Below are positions 7,887-16,854 of a stretch of 64,000 nt of DNA, one piece after another; the stretch's first letter is position 1; every line of letters begins with the position of its first letter. The stretch lies in NCBI GenBank assembly GCA_017941035.1, contig JAGAXG010000002.1, forward strand, positions 1-64,000, read 5' to 3'. The stretch is from a bacterium (GTDB taxonomy: Bacteria > Cyanobacteriota > Vampirovibrionia > Gastranaerophilales > Gastranaerophilaceae). A program made the position numbers and the translations under genes. Below the pieces are notes generated by a model. The model saw only the letters and a program-made list of their open reading frames with translations. It was not told where the DNA came from and searched no databases.

Positions 7887-9206
7887 ATGCAAACAACTGC
7901 AAATCAATTTTTAAAACCTATAACTACTAAAATAAATCATGTCAATAATATTGAAATCGGCGGATGTGATTTAGTAGAACTTGCAGATAAGTATGCAACA
8001 CCTTTATATGTTTTAGATGAAAAAACAATAAGGCAAATTGCAAATGATTATAAAACTGCTTTGCCGGAAGTAAATATTATGTTTGCTTCAAAAGCTCTTT
8101 GTACAAGTGCATTAACAAAAATATTAGTTTCTGAAGGATTAGGATTTGATGTTGTGTCATCAGGTGAGATTTATACTGTATATAAAGCCGGTGCAGATAT
8201 GAGAAAAGTTCTTTTTAATGGGAATAATAAATCTTTTGACGAACTCAATCTGGCATTAGATTTTGGAGTCGGACGTATTTCTACCGATAATTTCTATGAA
8301 CTTGCACTTTTAAATACTATTGCTCAATCAAAAAATAAAATGGCGGATATTCTTTTAAGAATTACTCCAGGCATTGAGTGCCATACACATGAATACATAC
8401 AAACAGGGCATTTAGATTCAAAATTTGGATTTGATTTAACTCAAATTGATGAAGCCGTAGAACTTATTTTAAATGAATATACAAATTTAAAACTTCATGG
8501 TTTGCATGCACACATTGGTTCTCAAATTTTTGAAACAAGTATCTATAAAGATGAGATAGATATTTTGTGCGGAGTAATTTCACGTTTAGACAAAAAATTT
8601 GGTATAAAACTTGAAGAAATCAATATAGGGGGCGGTTTGGGAGTAAAATATACTGAAAAAGATGAACCTCCTTCTATATATGAAGTCGGGGAAATAATTA
8701 CAGATTCCTTAAAAAAATCTTCCGAAAAATACAATATACCATCTCCTAAAATATTTATTGAACCCGGAAGAAGTATAATATCAACTGCCGGAGTAACACT
8801 TTATACAATAGGTAGTTCAAAACAAGTTCCGCATGGAAAAAAATATGTTTCTATAGACGGTGGAATGGCTGATAATCCTCGGCCAAGTCTTTACCAAGCA
8901 AAATATTATGCAGAGATTGCTAATTCAAAAGAAACAAATCAAACAGAAAAAGTTACAATAGGTGGAAGATATTGTGAATCCGGAGATGTTTTAATAAATG
9001 AAATTGAGCTCCCAAAATTGGAAGAAGGCGATATTTTATGTGTTTACAATACTGGAGCTTATAATTATTCAATGGCTTCAAATTATAATAGAGTTCAAAA
9101 ACCGGCCATGGTTCTTGTAAATGAAGGTAATTCGGATTTGATAGTCAAAAGGGAAACTTTAGAAGATTTAATTGCGCACGATATAATTCCTGATAGGTTG
9201 AAATAG
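7887..9206 (+). CDS. lysA: Diaminopimelate decarboxylase
   Basis: LysA is a PLP enzyme that decarboxylates meso-diaminopimelate to lysine in the cytoplasm. The 439-residue protein has the PLP lysine in MFASKALCT near residue 69, FDVVSSGEIY near 88, HAHIGSQI near 207, the phosphate-binding GGGLGVKY near 248, EPGRSI near 290, the substrate-site CESGDVL near 361 and GAYNYSMAS near 391. An AGGAG site precedes the ATG. It is followed after one base by cdaA, so lysA-cdaA-yitT looks like one operon that joins lysine and murein precursor metabolism to cyclic di-AMP. Confidence 0.95.
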   Translation: MQTTANQFLKPITTKINHVNNIEIGGCDLVELADKYATPLYVLDEKTIRQIANDYKTALPEVNIMFASKALCTSALTKILVSEGLGFDVVSSGEIYTVYKAGADMRKVLFNGNNKSFDELNLALDFGVGRISTDNFYELALLNTIAQSKNKMADILLRITPGIECHTHEYIQTGHLDSKFGFDLTQIDEAVELILNEYTNLKLHGLHAHIGSQIFETSIYKDEIDILCGVISRLDKKFGIKLEEINIGGGLGVKYTEKDEPPSIYEVGEIITDSLKKSSEKYNIPSPKIFIEPGRSIISTAGVTLYTIGSSKQVPHGKKYVSIDGGMADNPRPSLYQAKYYAEIANSKETNQTEKVTIGGRYCESGDVLINEIELPKLEEGDILCVYNTGAYNYSMASNYNRVQKPAMVLVNEGNSDLIVKRETLEDLIAHDIIPDRLK

Positions 9207-9207
9207 T

Positions 9208-10113
9208 ATGGACAATATTTTATTTTTTATTCAAAATTTAATAATTGATTGGCACTCTTACATTAGAGGAACTTTCGGATGGAAAAATATATTTGAGATT
9301 TTTATAATCGTAGCTATTCTGATGATTTTTTATAAAAGATTTATAAGAAATACTCATTCGGAGAAGTTTGTAAAAGGTGCAATTGTACTTGGGTTTTTAT
9401 GGATTTTCGCTGAATTTTTAATATCTGTTGATTTACAAATTCTCGGGGTTTTTATACGTTCTATTGTCGCATTTGTTGCATTGAGTTTAATTGTAATATT
9501 TCAGCCTGAATTAAGAAGATTTTTGGGTTATTTAGGACAGATTGACTTTTTTAAAAGATTATTCGGAAATGATAAACATATACATGAAAATAAATCTATT
9601 GATATTTTGAAAGAAGTCGTAGAAGCTGTAAAATATTTGTCTAAATCTCATACAGGTGCATTAATTGTATTTCAAAATGATTTAAGTAATACTTTTCAGG
9701 ATGTTGGAACTATCTTAAATGCAGATGTTTCTACAGAACTTCTTTTAACAATATTTCATGTAAATACTCCTCTTCATGATGGCGCTGTTGTTATAAGCGG
9801 TTCAAAAATAATTTCAGCAGGGGTACTACTTCCATTAACTGAAGATCCTAAATTAAGTTGGAAATATGGAACTAGACACAGAGCAGCTATTGGAATGACA
9901 GAAACTAGTGATGCTGCTTGTCTTGTTGTGTCGGAAGAGACAGGTGATGTTTCAATCACTTTGGATGGGGTATTAAAAAAATATGATGATATTCCTACAT
10001 TAAAAGCTGATTTAGAAAATATTTTAGGATATAAACAGTCAGAACAAGAAGACAAAAATTCAATTTTTCATTTGGAAAAATTAATCACGATGAATAAGAA
10101 AAAAGAGAAATAA
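9208..10113 (+). CDS. cdaA: Diadenylate cyclase (CdaA type)
   Basis: CdaA makes cyclic di-AMP from two ATP at the membrane. Three hydrophobic segments lie at about residues 22-45, 58-75 and 78-95. A linker ending FQPELRRFLG leads into the DAC domain (about 130-270). The catalytic DGA (HDGAVVISG, about 190-198) and RHR (GTRHRAAIG, about 222-230) motifs are both present, so the enzyme should be active. It starts one base after lysA and ends five bases before the YitT-like gene. Partners such as CdaR and GlmM are not in the window. Confidence 0.93.
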   Translation: MDNILFFIQNLIIDWHSYIRGTFGWKNIFEIFIIVAILMIFYKRFIRNTHSEKFVKGAIVLGFLWIFAEFLISVDLQILGVFIRSIVAFVALSLIVIFQPELRRFLGYLGQIDFFKRLFGNDKHIHENKSIDILKEVVEAVKYLSKSHTGALIVFQNDLSNTFQDVGTILNADVSTELLLTIFHVNTPLHDGAVVISGSKIISAGVLLPLTEDPKLSWKYGTRHRAAIGMTETSDAACLVVSEETGDVSITLDGVLKKYDDIPTLKADLENILGYKQSEQEDKNSIFHLEKLITMNKKKEK

Positions 10114-10117
10114 TTTT

Positions 10118-10966
10118 ATGCAAATAAAAAAAAGACAAATTTTCAAGTGGCTTAAGTCATTATTTTTCATTACTATCGGTGCAATAATTACAGGATTTGG
10201 GCTTGCTACATTTTTATCTCCAAACAATATAATTGACGGAGGAATTATTGGTGTCTCTATGATTATCAGTAACGTCGCGCATTTGAATTTAGGTCTTTTG
10301 ATTATAATTTTAAACTTACCTTTTATTTTAATGGCATGGAAGAAAATGGGAACAGGGTTTGTAGTAAATACCGCATATGCAAATATCGTTTTGGCGCTTT
10401 CTCTCAACTTTTTTCATTCATTTAAGGCAACGGGAGATTTATTACTGGTAACAGTATTTGGTGGTATTTCATTAGGGCTTGGGGTAGGAACTATATTGAA
10501 AAATGATGCTTCTTTAGATGGGACCGAAATGCTGTCTTTAATAATTTCAAGGCATTTTGGATTTTCTGTTGGTGAATTTATTTTAATAATAAATATTTTC
10601 ATTTATGCAGCTGCGGGATTGGTTTTTGGCTGGGAAAGTGCAATGTATTCAGTTTTGACATATTTTATAATTTCAAAAGTTATTGATTTTGTAATGGAAG
10701 GATTTAATAGCTCAAAATCAGTAAGAATAATTTCTGATAATGCAAGTGCAATAGGAGAACAGCTTATTGAAAGACTTGATATAAGTGTGACTTATCTTCA
10801 AGGAATTGGAGGCTATACAGGGCTTGATAAAGATTTGATTTATTGTGTAATATCAAGACTTGAGCTCCCGAAAATGATTGATATTGTTAAAGAAATTGAT
10901 CCTAAAGCTTTTGTTTCGGTTGTCGATGTGCATGAAGTGCATGGCGGAAGATTTAAAAAACATTAA
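10118..10966 (+). CDS. YitT-family membrane protein
   Basis: This 282-residue protein has five to six hydrophobic segments across residues 12-175, with glycine-rich turns such as GLATFLSPNNIIDGGIIGVS, and a soluble C-terminal DUF2179 domain (about 205-280) ending VSVVDVHEVHGGRFKKH. That matches the YitT/DUF161-DUF2179 family of inner-membrane proteins, whose transport role is poorly defined. Its position four bases after cdaA suggests a membrane process under or near cyclic di-AMP control, which is an inference from context only. Confidence 0.85.
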   Translation: MQIKKRQIFKWLKSLFFITIGAIITGFGLATFLSPNNIIDGGIIGVSMIISNVAHLNLGLLIIILNLPFILMAWKKMGTGFVVNTAYANIVLALSLNFFHSFKATGDLLLVTVFGGISLGLGVGTILKNDASLDGTEMLSLIISRHFGFSVGEFILIINIFIYAAAGLVFGWESAMYSVLTYFIISKVIDFVMEGFNSSKSVRIISDNASAIGEQLIERLDISVTYLQGIGGYTGLDKDLIYCVISRLELPKMIDIVKEIDPKAFVSVVDVHEVHGGRFKKH

Positions 10967-11022
10967 ATTATGGACAATACCTGAAAAGTATAATATACTA
11001 ATAAAACAAGAGGAATATTAAT

Positions 11023-11370
11023 ATGGCAAAAAATAATGATACTGTACCAATAGAAGTAACTATTTTAACATCGGACCATGATATTAAAGGTGTTGTTCAT
11101 GTTTCAAAATATACAAATACAAATAGAGAATTAACAGATTTATTAAATGATCGAGAAAGGAGATTTCTTGCGGTAACAAATGCTGAAATTTATCCAAGAA
11201 CAGGCAACCAATCTCCGAGAAGATATAATTTTTTAGAAATTCATATGGATTATGTTTTGATGGTTCATCCAACCACTCAAGCTGTATTTAGAGATTCAGG
11301 GAAAACTCAGGAAGATATTGCTAGATTTAGGGATTTAAGGGCAAAACTTAATCAAACGAAACCATTTTAA
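11023..11370 (+). CDS. Hypothetical protein (DUF6812-like)
   Basis: The 115-residue soluble protein starts with PIEVTILTSDHDIKGVVHVS, a beta-rich, Sm- or PilZ-like strand pattern, followed by RELTDLLNDRERRFLAVTNAEIY and a second strand set YNFLEIHMDYVLMVHPTTQAVF. It resembles DUF6812-type proteins from memory, but this was not checked. A GAGG ribosome site precedes the ATG, and a bidirectional terminator follows. Confidence 0.6.
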   Translation: MAKNNDTVPIEVTILTSDHDIKGVVHVSKYTNTNRELTDLLNDRERRFLAVTNAEIYPRTGNQSPRRYNFLEIHMDYVLMVHPTTQAVFRDSGKTQEDIARFRDLRAKLNQTKPF

Positions 11371-11378
11371 AAATAAAA

Positions 11379-11408
11379 AACTTGAACTTTAGAGTTCAAG
11401 TTTTTTTA
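11379..11408. terminator. Bidirectional intrinsic terminator
   Basis: AACTTGAAC and GTTCAAGTT form a 9-bp stem with a six-base loop, flanked by A-runs and T-runs, so it can serve both converging genes. It overlaps the last codons of the minus-strand gene. Confidence 0.8.
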
Positions 11409-11805
11409 TATAATCTTTAAATTTTTTTATATTTATTTTGTATCCGCACCCTTTGTGAAGTTCTCCTTTGTATGAAATAAATCGAGCAGGATAATTTTTA
11501 CACATTTTAAGACGGTGCTTATAATCTGAACATAAACCTTCAGGTGTTACAAGTTTGCATGCAAATATTAAATTTCCTTCTTTATCTTTTCCTTTTATAT
11601 AAAATCTCTTATATTTAGGAAAAATCATTTGCATAATTTTAAATTCTTTTTCGGTATAAGTATCCATGCTGTACATGTAATTACAGCATTTCCCGCATTT
11701 TTTGCATTCTCCGGTAATTTCATAAATCATTTTTTCGGGAACAAAATATGACATCATTTCATAAAATATTGATTTAATAATTTCTTTCATTTTATTTAAT
11801 ATCAT
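11389..11805 (-). CDS. YkgJ-family cysteine cluster protein
   Basis: The 138-residue protein has CKKCGKCCNYMY at about residues 34-45, the CxxCxxCC signature of the YkgJ (UPF0153) zinc/iron-chelating family. Further cysteines follow at FACKLVTPEGLCSDY (about 80-95), MCKNYPAR and GCGYKI, as expected for a bound metal or Fe-S site. The biochemical role of the family is not established. It is divergent from the MlaD-type gene, with only 33 bases between the starts. Confidence 0.8.
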   Translation of the reverse strand: MILNKMKEIIKSIFYEMMSYFVPEKMIYEITGECKKCGKCCNYMYSMDTYTEKEFKIMQMIFPKYKRFYIKGKDKEGNLIFACKLVTPEGLCSDYKHRLKMCKNYPARFISYKGELHKGCGYKINIKKFKDYIKKLEL

Positions 11806-11826
11806 ACCTTAAATAGGTATTTTGTG

Positions 11827-11832
11827 TATAAT
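11827..11832 (+). promoter_or_regulatory. Leaderless-type -10 box (TATAAT)
   Basis: A consensus TATAAT ends six bases before the ATG at 11839 and decides that start over the in-frame GTG at 11824, which would lie upstream of the transcription start. Confidence 0.6.
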
Positions 11833-11838
11833 AATGTT

Positions 11839-12513
11839 ATGAAAAAATTTGACAATATGCGGTTATTTGCATGGATAGAATTTGCGCTTTGGCTTATTCT
11901 GGTTGCAGTATGTGTTTTTGGAATCAGATATCATCATTATATGGATCAAAAACAATATAAAAGTTATCAGATATTTATGAACGATGTCGATGGTTTAATT
12001 GTTGGTTCTCCTGTTAGATTTTTGGGAGTTCAAATCGGGAATGTAACAAAAATTCAAATCTTATCTTCCGATATTTATATAAAATTTATAATTACTGAAA
12101 AAGACTTAGAGCTTCCTGTAGGCTCTGTTGCTACGGTAGAATCTTCAGGATTGGGCGGGTCAAAATCTCTTGAAATATACCCTCCAAAACATGGCGCAAA
12201 TAAAGATAAATTAATAGATTCAAAAGATTCAACAAGATTAGGCAAAGTCATTGGATTATTTAAAGATATATTTAAAGATATTGATGAAATTGCTGGGAAT
12301 TTTGTTAATGCTTCAAGTAAATTGAACAAAGAAAAAGCAGTTGTAGAAAAAAATGTTGTTACTCCTGCGCAAGCTGATGCTAAATTAAAAGATCTTAATC
12401 AAAAATTAGATAAATATATTGATATGAATAACAAATTTAAAAAGAAAATTGATTCTGTAAAATTAAAAAAGGAGGAAGTTGAAAATGGATTTGAGCAAAG
12501 TAAGAGTGATTAA
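11839..12513 (+). CDS. MlaD/MCE-domain lipid transport protein
   Basis: This 224-residue protein has one N-terminal membrane anchor (about residues 10-28, WIEFALWLILVAVCVFGI) and a single MCE domain (about 38-115). The domain is marked by FMNDVDGLIVGSPVRFLGVQIGNVTKI and by VATVESSGLGGSKSLEIYPP. A coiled, K/E-rich C-terminus follows. Proteins of this type form periplasmic hexamers that carry phospholipids between the membranes with an MlaEF ABC module, which is not in this window. The 3' end overlaps upp by 29 bases. Confidence 0.85.
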   Translation: MKKFDNMRLFAWIEFALWLILVAVCVFGIRYHHYMDQKQYKSYQIFMNDVDGLIVGSPVRFLGVQIGNVTKIQILSSDIYIKFIITEKDLELPVGSVATVESSGLGGSKSLEIYPPKHGANKDKLIDSKDSTRLGKVIGLFKDIFKDIDEIAGNFVNASSKLNKEKAVVEKNVVTPAQADAKLKDLNQKLDKYIDMNNKFKKKIDSVKLKKEEVENGFEQSKSD

Positions 12514-13135
12514 TAATCCTGTAGTTTTGCAAAACTTATGTACAATGCGCGATAAAAATACAAACTCTCACGGTGTAAGAATTGCGGCAAGAAAAATTAC
12601 GCGATGCCTTTTATATGAAGCTTCTAAAAATCTTCCTCTGGTTGAAAAAGAAGTGGTAACTCCACTAACATCATTTAAAGCTAAAACTATAGCTTCTGAT
12701 ATTGAGCTTATTATATCTCCAATTTTGAGAGCAGGTTTAATTTTCACTGACGAAGCAATTGATATTCTTCCACAGGCTACAATTCGGCATCTTGGAATGT
12801 ATAGAGATGAAAAAACTCTAAAGCCCGTATGGTACTATAACAAAGTTTCTATGGAAATTTCTAATCCTGAAAATTTTTATGTTTATATTACAGATCCTAT
12901 GCTGGCGACAGGTAATTCTCTTTTAGGTGCAATTGATTTGTATGTAAATAAAGGTATTCCTATAAAAAATATTAAATGCATTTGTATAATTTCTGCTCCT
13001 GAAGGTATTGAAAATATTCAAAAACATTATCCCGAAATTGAAATAATTACAGCTGCGATTGATGATCATTTAAATGAAAACGGTTATATTGTCCCTGGAA
13101 TGGGTGATGCTGGAGATAGAATTTTTAATACTTAA
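12485..13135 (+). CDS. upp: Uracil phosphoribosyltransferase
   Basis: Upp converts uracil and PRPP to UMP in the pyrimidine salvage pathway. The 216-residue protein shows the family order: ILRAGLIFTDEAIDILP (about residues 77-93) and HLGMYRDEKTLKPVWYY (about 102-118). The PRPP-binding YITDPMLATGNSL (about 136-148) and the uracil-site stretch GYIVPGMGDAGDRIF near the C-terminus follow. I chose the ATG at 12485 because GGAGGAAG lies seven bases upstream, inside the mlaD-like gene. The odd pairing with an MCE protein is probably only transcriptional. Confidence 0.94.
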   Translation: MDLSKVRVINNPVVLQNLCTMRDKNTNSHGVRIAARKITRCLLYEASKNLPLVEKEVVTPLTSFKAKTIASDIELIISPILRAGLIFTDEAIDILPQATIRHLGMYRDEKTLKPVWYYNKVSMEISNPENFYVYITDPMLATGNSLLGAIDLYVNKGIPIKNIKCICIISAPEGIENIQKHYPEIEIITAAIDDHLNENGYIVPGMGDAGDRIFNT

Positions 13136-13217
13136 CATAAATTAATTATTATTTAAAGTTTTATAAAATAAATTCCGTAATATTAAATAGTGTGTAAACT
13201 TCAATTTTGGAGAAATT

Positions 13218-15911
13218 ATGACTACGAATATTAACGGTGTAGGTGCTGGTGCTAAAAACAATTATATAAAAAATGAACGCCAAACAAAAATTGTTGTTAA
13301 AGCAGGGGAAACGATATCTGATATTGCTAAAAGATGCGGTATGAGTGTAAGTGACTTAGTTCTTTGTGCAAGATTAAAGGACACAAAAGTTGAAGCCGGT
13401 AAAAAAATCATATTAACTGCTGACAAAGTCCCTGAAGGCAGGAGTATAAAAGCTTTGGCAAATAAGTATAAAATGACGCTGGATCAGTTTTGTAAGCTTA
13501 ATCATATTCCTAAAAATTATCAACCAGGTAAAAATGAAATATTTTATGTAATTATTCCAAATCATCAAAAATTAATTCCTAATAAAAAAGATTTTGATGT
13601 AAAAGAAATGGTTGATGAATCTAATAGTAATTTTAGAGAGTTTACAAAAAATAATTTAAATAAGCCATCACAGTTAAGAGAAACCTGGGGGAGTTTATAT
13701 ACTCCGCAAGAGCTTGCATCAGAAATATATCAATTATCAGAAAAATATTACGGTGCAGTTGGGAAACCTGATTTTGATGCATTAATCAGAGAAATTAATC
13801 CCAAAAACGCATCTGCAGTTTTAAATGCTTATACAAAGAAAGAATCTCTTATAAACACAATTGCAAGTGAAGTAACAAGTGATAAAAATAAAAGAAAAAC
13901 AGCGATAATGTATATTTATGATATGTTGTCAAAAGAAAAAGGTTTTAATACAAAAGAATATGCAAATAAACGCAAAGAATTTGAAAAAGAATTAAACAGT
14001 CAGTTTGACAGTTTTGGAATGGTGAATACTGAAAAACTTGATCAAATGATAAAGAAAATGTTAGATTATACTATCCCTAAGTCAAATCAAGCTACTAAAA
14101 CAAAACCTGTCCCAGGTGCTTCAAATGGCAGACCTATTACTCCGCGAATTTCGCAACCACGCCCTGAAGCTGAATTTCAATCGAAAGAACAAAAAGAATC
14201 CGCAATAAAAATTCAAAAAAAATTTATAACTGCTTCAGTAAATGCATATAAAAATAATTTTTCTAAAGGATGGACTGATTCCAGAGGTGTTCATCAATTA
14301 TCATTTATTGATCAAATGATAAATAAAATAAATAATGACAATAGTATTCCAAATTCTAAAAAACAGGTACTGATTAACCGTATTAGGAATGCTAAATTTA
14401 ATGAGAAAGATATAAGAAGACCTATACCTTCAATTGATGCGGAAGGTAAAATAGATAATTCAATTAAATATACTCAACTAAAACCTATTGGCAAACCTAA
14501 CGGAAAGGTAATTATTTTAAATGAGGGACACGGAGGTTATAACGGCAATAGTTTTGATCCGGGGGCATCCTCTTATATAGAAAAACCAAAAGGTTCAAAC
14601 AGTTATTCCGTATTGGAAGAATATGAAGTTGTACAACCATATTCAGATGATTTAGCTTTAAGACTTAGAAAACAAGGCTATGAAGTCGTAAGATTCAGCG
14701 GTGCTGTAGAGTCAATGAGCGAAAATAAATTTATGGAAAATTTAATTTATAATTATTCCAGCAAATATGGTGAAAATAACCTTATGTTTATTTCATTCCA
14801 TGCAGATGCTTCAGCTTCAGGCAAGGCTTCCGGAGCGAGTGTATGCTATCGCCCGAATTCTTACGACAAAACGGATGAAAATTTTGCAAATATTATTAAT
14901 TCTAAACTTAATTATCAGCCTCAAATAAATGCAAAAACATCTCCAAGATCTTCTGAGAATGGAAATGGTTTATATGTACTAAATACGACTTGTAATATTC
15001 CTTCTATTTTACTGGAAGTTGGATATTTGAATCCAAGTAACAATGAAAAAATTATATCTCCATCCTATAGAGATCAATTTGTCACTGCGACAATGGAAGG
15101 TATTAATGATTATTTTGAAATTGATAAAAGTAAGCAATATAATTCTGCCAAAATTGCAAAATCTCCTTCTAAAACACAAAATTTAGCTAATACAAAATCT
15201 GTTCAAAATTCTCAGAAAATAAATTCAGCATCTGCGACTAGTTTAAATGATGCAGCAAAACAAACAGGTTTAAGCTTAGATTTTATAAGAAGAATTAAAA
15301 GAATAGAAGATGGTTTACCGGATAATAAATTTCAAAATACTGTAATATATGATAAAGCAGGAGTTCCTACAATTGGAATTGGTCACAGAGTGCAAAAAGG
15401 TGAAGATTTTAGCAAAGGTTTAACTGATGCACAAGTTTGTAACTTATTTATAAAAGATTTAAATAATATAAAAAATAATCTATATAGCAAACTCGGCGGT
15501 AAAGAATATTATGAAAAACTGCCGACTCCTTTAAAAGAAGCAATATTAGATATGGCTTTTAATAAAGGGACAGGGGTTCTTGATAAGTGCACAGGTCTTA
15601 TTTATTGTTTAAAAAATGGTAAATATGAGGCTGCAATAAATAAATTAACTTATAACAAATCGATTGCTACTGATAAAGAAATGAGCGGATTGTCGAAACG
15701 CAGATTATTTGATTTGTCATTAGCATTTAAAATATATAATGGAAAAATTCCAAAATCTAATTTGGATACTGCCCAAAAAGTATATAATAGGGGCGTTGAG
15801 CTTTTAAGACAAGAAATAACTGATAAACAGATTTTTTTGAATGTTCTTGCCGGTTATAATAAAGACATTAAATCTTATTTAGGTAATAATATCAAATTTA
15901 AAAATGAGTAA
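13218..15911 (+). CDS. LysM / N-acetylmuramoyl-L-alanine amidase / GH24 lysozyme fusion
   Basis: This 897-residue murein hydrolase joins two catalytic domains. LysM-like repeats lie at about residues 24-67 (VVKAGETISDIAKRCGMSV) and 74-115. The Amidase_3 domain spans about 430-640, with zinc and catalytic residues in NEGHGG, LEEYEVV, FISFHADAS and LLEVGYL. A T4-lysozyme-type GH24 domain spans about 675-830: E in RIEDG, D in VIYDKAG and T in PTIGIGH keep the catalytic triad, although the E-to-D loop is longer than in T4. No signal peptide or membrane segment is seen, so export needs another route or lysis. A GGAG site precedes the ATG. A phage-derived lysin that became a cell-wall enzyme is possible. 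Confidence 0.85.
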   Translation: MTTNINGVGAGAKNNYIKNERQTKIVVKAGETISDIAKRCGMSVSDLVLCARLKDTKVEAGKKIILTADKVPEGRSIKALANKYKMTLDQFCKLNHIPKNYQPGKNEIFYVIIPNHQKLIPNKKDFDVKEMVDESNSNFREFTKNNLNKPSQLRETWGSLYTPQELASEIYQLSEKYYGAVGKPDFDALIREINPKNASAVLNAYTKKESLINTIASEVTSDKNKRKTAIMYIYDMLSKEKGFNTKEYANKRKEFEKELNSQFDSFGMVNTEKLDQMIKKMLDYTIPKSNQATKTKPVPGASNGRPITPRISQPRPEAEFQSKEQKESAIKIQKKFITASVNAYKNNFSKGWTDSRGVHQLSFIDQMINKINNDNSIPNSKKQVLINRIRNAKFNEKDIRRPIPSIDAEGKIDNSIKYTQLKPIGKPNGKVIILNEGHGGYNGNSFDPGASSYIEKPKGSNSYSVLEEYEVVQPYSDDLALRLRKQGYEVVRFSGAVESMSENKFMENLIYNYSSKYGENNLMFISFHADASASGKASGASVCYRPNSYDKTDENFANIINSKLNYQPQINAKTSPRSSENGNGLYVLNTTCNIPSILLEVGYLNPSNNEKIISPSYRDQFVTATMEGINDYFEIDKSKQYNSAKIAKSPSKTQNLANTKSVQNSQKINSASATSLNDAAKQTGLSLDFIRRIKRIEDGLPDNKFQNTVIYDKAGVPTIGIGHRVQKGEDFSKGLTDAQVCNLFIKDLNNIKNNLYSKLGGKEYYEKLPTPLKEAILDMAFNKGTGVLDKCTGLIYCLKNGKYEAAINKLTYNKSIATDKEMSGLSKRRLFDLSLAFKIYNGKIPKSNLDTAQKVYNRGVELLRQEITDKQIFLNVLAGYNKDIKSYLGNNIKFKNE

Positions 15912-16854
15912 TAATTTCCCCTACAATATCACCGTGCAGTGTTTTAATATTGTGCGTAGTTTCAATATGGCCCCAATGTAAATTATCTATTAAATCAGCA
16001 GTTAAGATTTCTCTTGCATCCATATTAGCATCGCAAATTTTAACTATAAAACCTTCCTCAATTTCTGTATTTATGACCACACAAAGCCCTCCTGCTCCGA
16101 CTTTTGCGATTAGTCCTTGAGTATTTGAAATTATTTTGGTATCAGTTCTATTTTCGCCGCCTATTATGTATGGATTATTTAAAAACGCATTTTTAATTTT
16201 CTCATATTTTTTATCACAAAACAAATTCAAATATCCTTTTACGATATTTGCTAAAGGCATAGAATGAATAGGAACTCCGCATCCGTCTTTTGTAATAGGA
16301 TATTGTGAATTTACATTACATAATTTATAGATTTTTTCCTTAATTTCTTGTTGAAGCGGGTGATTTAAATTATCATAACTTTTTCTATCCCAATTGTTAA
16401 CTTTGCAAATTGCAAGCATCATTGCATGCTTGCCTGAACAATTGTTATGAATTGATTTAGGATTTTCACCTTTTAAAAGCAATTCATCTTGTGCGGTTTT
16501 AGAAATGGGAGAATGCTTTCCGCATTTTAATTCTTCTTCTGATATTTCGAATTTTTCAAGTAATTTTTTTACGGTTGAGATATGAATTTTTTCTCCTGCA
16601 TGAGAAGCACAACATATCGCAATTTCTTCTTCAGATAAATTAAATTTTTTATCAATTTCATAATCTATCAAAAGACTTGCTTGTAAAGGTTTTGCGCACG
16701 AACGTAAATAGAAAGGATAATTCTTATCATCCCCGATTTTTTCAATAACTCTCGACTTATTTGCACGCACTACATATCCAAAATGCTCTTGTTCTACAAG
16801 TTTGTCACGCAAATATGTAACAAGTTTGGCGGGTGCTGTATCAAAATTATTCAT
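15898..16854 (-). CDS. Asparaginase II-family protein
   Basis: The 318-residue protein matches the Asparaginase_II family (PF06089-like), which is distinct from the classical bacterial asparaginases. Recognisable stretches are PFYLRSCAKPLQASLL (about residues 45-60), ICCASHAGE near 81, CGKHSPIS near 111, HNNCSGKHAMMLA near 137, the DGCGVP segment near 192 and TQGLIAKVGAGG near 245. Family members are reported to hydrolyse asparagine, but many are uncharacterised. Its start overlaps the stop of the upstream gene by eight bases, so the two are coupled. Its 3' end overlaps the converging lysin gene by 14 bases. Confidence 0.82.
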   Translation of the reverse strand: MNNFDTAPAKLVTYLRDKLVEQEHFGYVVRANKSRVIEKIGDDKNYPFYLRSCAKPLQASLLIDYEIDKKFNLSEEEIAICCASHAGEKIHISTVKKLLEKFEISEEELKCGKHSPISKTAQDELLLKGENPKSIHNNCSGKHAMMLAICKVNNWDRKSYDNLNHPLQQEIKEKIYKLCNVNSQYPITKDGCGVPIHSMPLANIVKGYLNLFCDKKYEKIKNAFLNNPYIIGGENRTDTKIISNTQGLIAKVGAGGLCVVINTEIEEGFIVKICDANMDAREILTADLIDNLHWGHIETTHNIKTLHGDIVGEIITHF

